A stretch of 33,429 nt of DNA from Chloroflexota bacterium (GTDB lineage: Bacteria; Chloroflexota; Anaerolineae; Aggregatilineales; Phototrophicaceae). Each line of letters starts with the position of its first letter. The first letter of the stretch is position 1. The stretch spans positions 1 to 33,429 of the forward strand of contig JAPOYU010000165.1 of NCBI GenBank assembly GCA_026706395.1, in the 5' to 3' direction. This document shows positions 29,425-33,429 of this stretch, piece by piece. Both the position numbers and the translations under genes were made by a program. The notes under the pieces are model-generated. The model searched no databases and was not told the origin of the DNA. It worked only from the letters and a program-made list of their open reading frames with translations.

Positions 29425-31326
29425 TCAAGTTTGTTCAGCAAGCGAGAAGCTGTCGAGAGTAACGGTACGCTCGAATCGTTCTTCGCTGTTGACTACATGG
29501 CCAGACACACTCTGTTTCGTCTCAAAGTTATACACGATTAGCTGCACAGTGTAATCTCCCGCAGGCAGTTCAGACAAATCAAATGAGAAAGCGTCAATCG
29601 GCTCGCTAGAGATTACAGCGTCCAATTGGCGGACCTTCGCCATCTGACTGTCAAAAACCTGCAGAGAAACCGAGTACTCTTTGCCGATGGTCTCGCGCCA
29701 CCACAAATACACTCTGAATTCGCTATCGACAAATTCACTGTGGGCATTTGCCAACTCTATTCCGTTGTCATAGTGGACGGCGAAGGGCTTTGCATTTGTC
29801 ACTAAATCACATGGTAGATCATTCCTCAGGTAATACTCAATGACACTTGTATCACGGTCCAGGAAACGATTGCAGGCTTTGAAATGCTGCAGGAACCAAT
29901 CTGTGTAGACGGGCAGATCGTCCAACGAGGTCTGCTCGGGATTGTGTAAAACCCAGATTCCGTTGCTATTTTCAGCTATGGCTTCAAGCGAGCCATATTT
30001 TGCATGGCCGCTCTGCATGACGAGTTCCCCATTCTCATCGTAGGTAATGTGAACGATATACGCCCACCTAGATATGACGCTTCGGTAATACGGAAGAGTC
30101 TTATTAGACGACAGTATCATATTTGGATGAAAACTAAGAATCAGCTCCTTGTTCCCGGGCAACTTCGCAGATTCGTAAATAAAGTCTTGATAATGAGGTA
30201 TCTTCTCGGTTTCGTGCTGTCGAATGTTCGTGAAGATAGCGTAATCTTCAGTTTCCAAATAGTAAAAAAATGACATACACCATAAGAAAGCAAAGGGAAA
30301 GCGCAAAAGCCTCCAGGCAGGCAGCATTCTCAGACCTATGATGGCGAGGCAAGAAAAGGGAACCGCCAATACTAAAGAGTAGCGCAGCCGATTCGCTATG
30401 AGAATCGGCGCGAATTCGTTCAGTAAGAAGAGCGTGGCTACTGTCCACAAGGCAACAAATGCCAAGTAGCGCTCGGAGTCATTGAGGCGCCTGATGTTCA
30501 GAAGTACTAAGCCCGCGACAAGCGGTGGCAGCAGAAGTATCCCGTTTGAGGAAACTGACAAGACTGTATACACAGCCTGGATGAACGGCAATCTTATCGC
30601 TGTCGGATCAAGTCTATGTTCCGCAAGGCCACCGACAACAACGGGAATCCAGGGCAAAAACAGAAGCCCTGCCAGCGCCATTATCGCGAGTATCCGCCAC
30701 CAGCGCTTATCTCGCCGCGCAAATACAAGATGATAGCTGCCGATAGCGACCAATATCAGCCCGCCCATGTAGTGAATATATGGTATCGACGCGGCCAGAA
30801 CGAAAAGGGAAATCCAACTCCATTTGCTAAGGGGGCGTTTTCGGCCCGCGTACCAGTACGACAATAGGACCCAGCCACAAGCGAGCGTCAAAAAGGTGTA
30901 CATTCTTAGGTACTCAATATGAAAGATATAGAACGCCAGAAACGACAACGCAATGGTCGCGGCGGCGGCGTTCTCGCGCTTTCCCGTTATGTTCGCAAGC
31001 CGGTACACCATTGCAATCGAGAGAACTCCGAACAGCACAGATAGAAAGCGTAGCGAAAAAAGATCTGAGCCGACAAGTTTGTGCCAGACGTTTAGGACAA
31101 CAAAGTAAAGTGGTCCGTGCTGAGAGCTGAGTTTCGCGACACTTCGGATCGTTTCCGGTATGGTATATATTTCCGAATGCCAAACGGGTTCAATGTGATT
31201 GAGGGTTCTGAACTCGTCGTTTTCGATGGGGTCAGTTTTAAGATTGGTGACACCAACAACGAACACGAAGAAGACGCAGATCACCGCAAGGGCCGGGTAA
31301 ATGCGTGACGTAGCCTGTATTGGCAC
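29425..31326 (-). CDS. GT39-like membrane glycosyltransferase, copy B
   Basis: A 633-residue paralogue of the following gene, with the same plan. The first helix is YPALAVICVFFVFVVGVTN, and the first loop has ENDEFRTLNHI with the family's Asp-Glu pair. QHGPLYFVVLNVWHKLVGSD is the PLY motif, and about ten helices run to residue 380. The extracytoplasmic C-terminus has matching landmarks to copy A: ILSFHPNMILSSNKTL, GIWVLHNPEQTSLDD, FRVYLWWRETIGKEYSVSLQ and GDYTVQLIVYNFETKQ. It starts at a GTG with GGAG five bases before it. The two genes are 103 bases apart on the same strand, a tandem duplication whose copies have diverged widely in sequence. Substrate and acceptor are unknown. Confidence 0.82.
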   Translation of the reverse strand: MPIQATSRIYPALAVICVFFVFVVGVTNLKTDPIENDEFRTLNHIEPVWHSEIYTIPETIRSVAKLSSQHGPLYFVVLNVWHKLVGSDLFSLRFLSVLFGVLSIAMVYRLANITGKRENAAAATIALSFLAFYIFHIEYLRMYTFLTLACGWVLLSYWYAGRKRPLSKWSWISLFVLAASIPYIHYMGGLILVAIGSYHLVFARRDKRWWRILAIMALAGLLFLPWIPVVVGGLAEHRLDPTAIRLPFIQAVYTVLSVSSNGILLLPPLVAGLVLLNIRRLNDSERYLAFVALWTVATLFLLNEFAPILIANRLRYSLVLAVPFSCLAIIGLRMLPAWRLLRFPFAFLWCMSFFYYLETEDYAIFTNIRQHETEKIPHYQDFIYESAKLPGNKELILSFHPNMILSSNKTLPYYRSVISRWAYIVHITYDENGELVMQSGHAKYGSLEAIAENSNGIWVLHNPEQTSLDDLPVYTDWFLQHFKACNRFLDRDTSVIEYYLRNDLPCDLVTNAKPFAVHYDNGIELANAHSEFVDSEFRVYLWWRETIGKEYSVSLQVFDSQMAKVRQLDAVISSEPIDAFSFDLSELPAGDYTVQLIVYNFETKQSVSGHVVNSEERFERTVTLDSFSLAEQT

Positions 31327-31684
31327 AGCTGCTCCATAGAGTCGACCTTTTCTGAAAACTAATAGATGAGTCTAACGCAAGATCGCTACTTGTGCTGTTC
31401 GCGAAGGCTTCTCTCTCTTAACAGATATCTCGCAATCGCAACAACTAATAAGCAGCGCCACGGCAAACCAGAAGATTTGATCACCAGGCAGGCCCCTTAC
31501 ATGTTGACACTACTAGAATTGTGACAGAGCCACCGCCAATAGGAGCGAGGGCCTGTGTCATGCATTCATTCAAGTCTTTAGGAACCGTGAACAAAATGCT
31601 GCATGTCAAAGTTAGTCGCCGTGGCAGGGCAGTCACGTGCGGTCGCCAAGGAAGAGTTCCAGTTATCAGTAGTTGAGAACCGAA
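31327..31684. other. 358-base gap without recognisable content
   Basis: It lies between the start of glycosyltransferase copy B and the end of the SGNH hydrolase, both on the minus strand. Short frames here have no start site or family feature. TTGACA at 31504 has no -10 partner at a usual distance. No tRNA, repeat or terminator hairpin was recognised. Confidence 0.6.
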
Positions 31685-33250
31685 TCATTCTCTTTCATTT
31701 ACCATGATGTCCGCCTTTGGCAGCAGTCCAGAATCATCAAGGAACGCAGCATAGCGCCTTGCTTGCTCGTATGTGCCAGCAGCCACAAGATGGACACCGT
31801 CAAGTTCCCAATAGTTGTTATTAACCGGAAAGTCTTCTGTCAGATTGATGTAAGGAATATCCATATCTGTAGCGATTTGGCGCGTGACGGCGTTGTGCTG
31901 GGCTATTGACTCTCTCCACAGTTGTGGACGATCGGCTTCTACATTGTATATCCATGACGAGACTACAGGTTGCACATTATGCGCCAGCGCCAGCGTCATG
32001 AGATTGCGTATGTTGCGCTCGAAGTAAATTGGAGTATTCGCAACGAGGCGCTTTTCCAGCGTGGTATCGCCGGGATCCCGCTCACACTGCACCCGTGACG
32101 GCTCAAACGAGGAATCCAAAGCCAAGGGATTGCTCATCCAGTCGAAGGAAATCGCAACCAAGCGGTACAGAGCTGAGGCTGGCAGTTCTGCATTCCGCTC
32201 GACAAACAGGCCTCGATGCCCATTTAAGCCGCGCTGTGGATTCAGACCGCGATAGCAATCGCTACTGAGCCATTCACGCACGGTAAGATCGTTGAGGGCT
32301 CCGTAAAAGATCAGCATGTCCGGCTCGAGCTCCAGTACTCGGAACACAAAACTGGAGAGAACCTCCCAAGAGGTATAACCACTCACACCGGCATTGATGA
32401 CTTCGACATTGCTATAGCCGTAATCATCACGCAGGATCGATTGCAGGAAGGCTGGGTAGGATTCTTCTTCTGTGGTACCCGTGCTATAGGTAGTCGAGCC
32501 GCCCATTGCGACGATGCGGAAAGTTCCTTGCGGTTTGGGAATCGCAATCTCTGGTCCCCGATAGCCAAGAGCGTTATGCCCTTCGTAGGCAGGATCAGGT
32601 ACATAGCTCACATATGGCACGGGAATTATATTGCTTTGCAGTTCACGTATCTCCTTAAGCGAGTAGAGATACATGATCTTTTGCTCACGGCTACCCGCGG
32701 CGCTGAAATAGGTTGACAGTGCGATCTCAATAATCACCAGCGTGATTCCGACGGCAAGAACGATTGCGCAGCCGGCTCTAGCAATCGCGCGGACAGTCAA
32801 CAGCCGCGACGCTTCACGCCCCGCTTGCCACAGAAAATCACTAAAGCCCAGGCAAAGCAGCGCGAGCGCGATGAAAACAACGGTCACAAACATCGGCTGC
32901 GTCACCAATATAGTGATCGGCTGAGTAACCGTCACCTCGCTGCCGTCCATCAGCATGACCTGAAGCGTCGGCTGCGATAACGTATTGATGCACAGCGTCT
33001 TCTCACCAACAGCGGGCGAGAGTTCCTCATTTGCTAGAACACGCTGCGCATACGCTACATTCCAGCGCATTTGAATGCAGTCGCCGGGAAAGAGAACGGT
33101 GCTGCTGCTGGCTGTCAAGAAGATTGTGGTATTTGCGTAGGCAGCGTTTTTCGTGATTGGCCTTGGGTGGTAGTGCCAGTACAAGCCAACTGTCAGCAGC
33201 AAGGGCAGCCCCACCTGGAGAATCCGCCTTAGTGATCTGCGGCGAAACAT
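31685..33250 (-). CDS. Membrane-anchored SGNH/GDSL hydrolase with Ig-like N-terminal domain
   Basis: A 521-residue protein. Residues 9-25 form helix one. Residues 40-115 look like a small Ig-like domain (LFPGDCIQMRWNV with Cys58, and Cys87), a type common in Chloroflexota surface proteins. Two further helices lie near 117-140 and 155-180. The SGNH catalytic domain (about 205-505) has block I MGGSTTYS with nucleophile Ser252, block II NAGVSGYTSWE, block III GALND with Asn320, and block V DGVH with Asp484 and His487. Such enzymes remove or transfer acyl groups on polysaccharides or lipids outside the cell. GAGG stands seven bases before the ATG. With the two glycosyltransferases it suggests envelope glycan modification. 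Confidence 0.88.
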   Translation of the reverse strand: MFRRRSLRRILQVGLPLLLTVGLYWHYHPRPITKNAAYANTTIFLTASSSTVLFPGDCIQMRWNVAYAQRVLANEELSPAVGEKTLCINTLSQPTLQVMLMDGSEVTVTQPITILVTQPMFVTVVFIALALLCLGFSDFLWQAGREASRLLTVRAIARAGCAIVLAVGITLVIIEIALSTYFSAAGSREQKIMYLYSLKEIRELQSNIIPVPYVSYVPDPAYEGHNALGYRGPEIAIPKPQGTFRIVAMGGSTTYSTGTTEEESYPAFLQSILRDDYGYSNVEVINAGVSGYTSWEVLSSFVFRVLELEPDMLIFYGALNDLTVREWLSSDCYRGLNPQRGLNGHRGLFVERNAELPASALYRLVAISFDWMSNPLALDSSFEPSRVQCERDPGDTTLEKRLVANTPIYFERNIRNLMTLALAHNVQPVVSSWIYNVEADRPQLWRESIAQHNAVTRQIATDMDIPYINLTEDFPVNNNYWELDGVHLVAAGTYEQARRYAAFLDDSGLLPKADIMVNERE

Positions 33251-33343
33251 AAATGCCTCACATCAAGACAGAAAGGAAATCCGGGAGAGATATTGGTGGC
33301 TGTTGAAACAGGTCTTGGTTCAGCGGGAATCATCCGGTTGTAG

Positions 33344-33373
33344 CACAAAAAAGAGGGTGTAGCGGGGTAGAGA
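33344..33373 (-). terminator. T-tract downstream of 5S rRNA, possible terminator
   Basis: On the minus strand CCCTCTTTTTTGTGC lies about 15 bases past the 3' end of 5S. No clear hairpin stands next to it apart from the 5S helix itself, so this is a partial terminator signal. Confidence 0.35.
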
Positions 33374-33429
33374 GGTGTTGGCGGCGGCATACTCTCCCAC
33401 ATCGTCTCCAATGCAGTACCATCTGCGCT
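33374..33429 (-). rRNA. rrf: 5S ribosomal RNA, 3' half (cut by window edge)
   Basis: The minus strand reads AGCGCAGATGGTACTGC, TTGGAGACGATGTGGGAGAG and TATGCCGCCGCCAACACC. This matches the conserved 5S 3' half (AGCGCCGATGGTA, GGGAGAGTA) with helices IV/V formed around GGAGAC. About 56 of roughly 117 bases are present. The 3' end is set by the expected helix I strand and may be off by a base or two. The rest of 5S, and probably 23S and 16S, lie beyond the right edge. Confidence 0.9.

Noticed and set aside
31504..31530. TTGACA that might be a -35 element
   Set aside because: No -10-like hexamer at 15-19 bases and no plus-strand gene follows it.

Overview
This window looks like chromosomal DNA of a Chloroflexota bacterium, probably Anaerolineae-like. 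The evidence is a Pro/Thr-rich 'TPTPMPSPTP' linker in a cytochrome c lipoprotein, tandem DegV genes beside recG, a riboswitch-controlled RibXY-type riboflavin importer, and membrane glycosyltransferases with a C-terminal beta-domain. No tool was run, so this assignment is inference. Gene density is high. No transposase, phage gene, CRISPR array or tRNA was seen.

Layout. (1) 1-5.2 kb, plus strand: the 3' part of a FakA-like fatty-acid kinase, two overlapping DegV (FakB-like) genes and recG, packed as one operon. (2) 5.4-6.6 kb: coaD and a coiled-coil DivIVA/SepIVA-like protein, closed by a hairpin terminator. (3) 6.7-9.0 kb: comEC with a degenerate metallo-beta-lactamase motif. (4) 9.1-18.0 kb: a divergent catabolic locus around an 810-base intergenic region rich in dyads. 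Leftward are a TIM-barrel sugar isomerase/epimerase and a Gfo/Idh/MocA dehydrogenase. Rightward are an amidohydrolase, an ABC substrate-binding protein, two permeases and an argininosuccinate-lyase paralogue lacking two ArgH motifs. The substrate is unknown. (5) 18.0-20.6 kb: a cytochrome c lipoprotein, rpsT with a near-consensus promoter, and a class-V aminotransferase resembling cysteine desulfurases but lacking the catalytic cysteine. (6) 20.6-23.7 kb, minus strand: promoter, FMN riboswitch, ribX-like permease, ribY-like binding protein, ATPase and terminator, a complete vitamin-uptake transcription unit. (7) 23.7-25.7 kb: a PhoR/PhoB-type two-component system. (8) 26.0-27.3 kb: a P1-family peptidase and a DUF2007-like protein. 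(9) 27.4-33.3 kb: two paralogous GT39-like membrane glycosyltransferases and a membrane SGNH hydrolase with an Ig-like domain, probably for envelope or exopolysaccharide work. (10) The right edge holds the 3' half of a 5S rRNA on the minus strand, so an rRNA operon probably lies just beyond it.

The strongest non-coding feature is the FMN riboswitch. Its leader can be folded into a simple translational switch over the ribX ribosome-binding site. The most open functional question is the substrate of the 9-18 kb catabolic locus.
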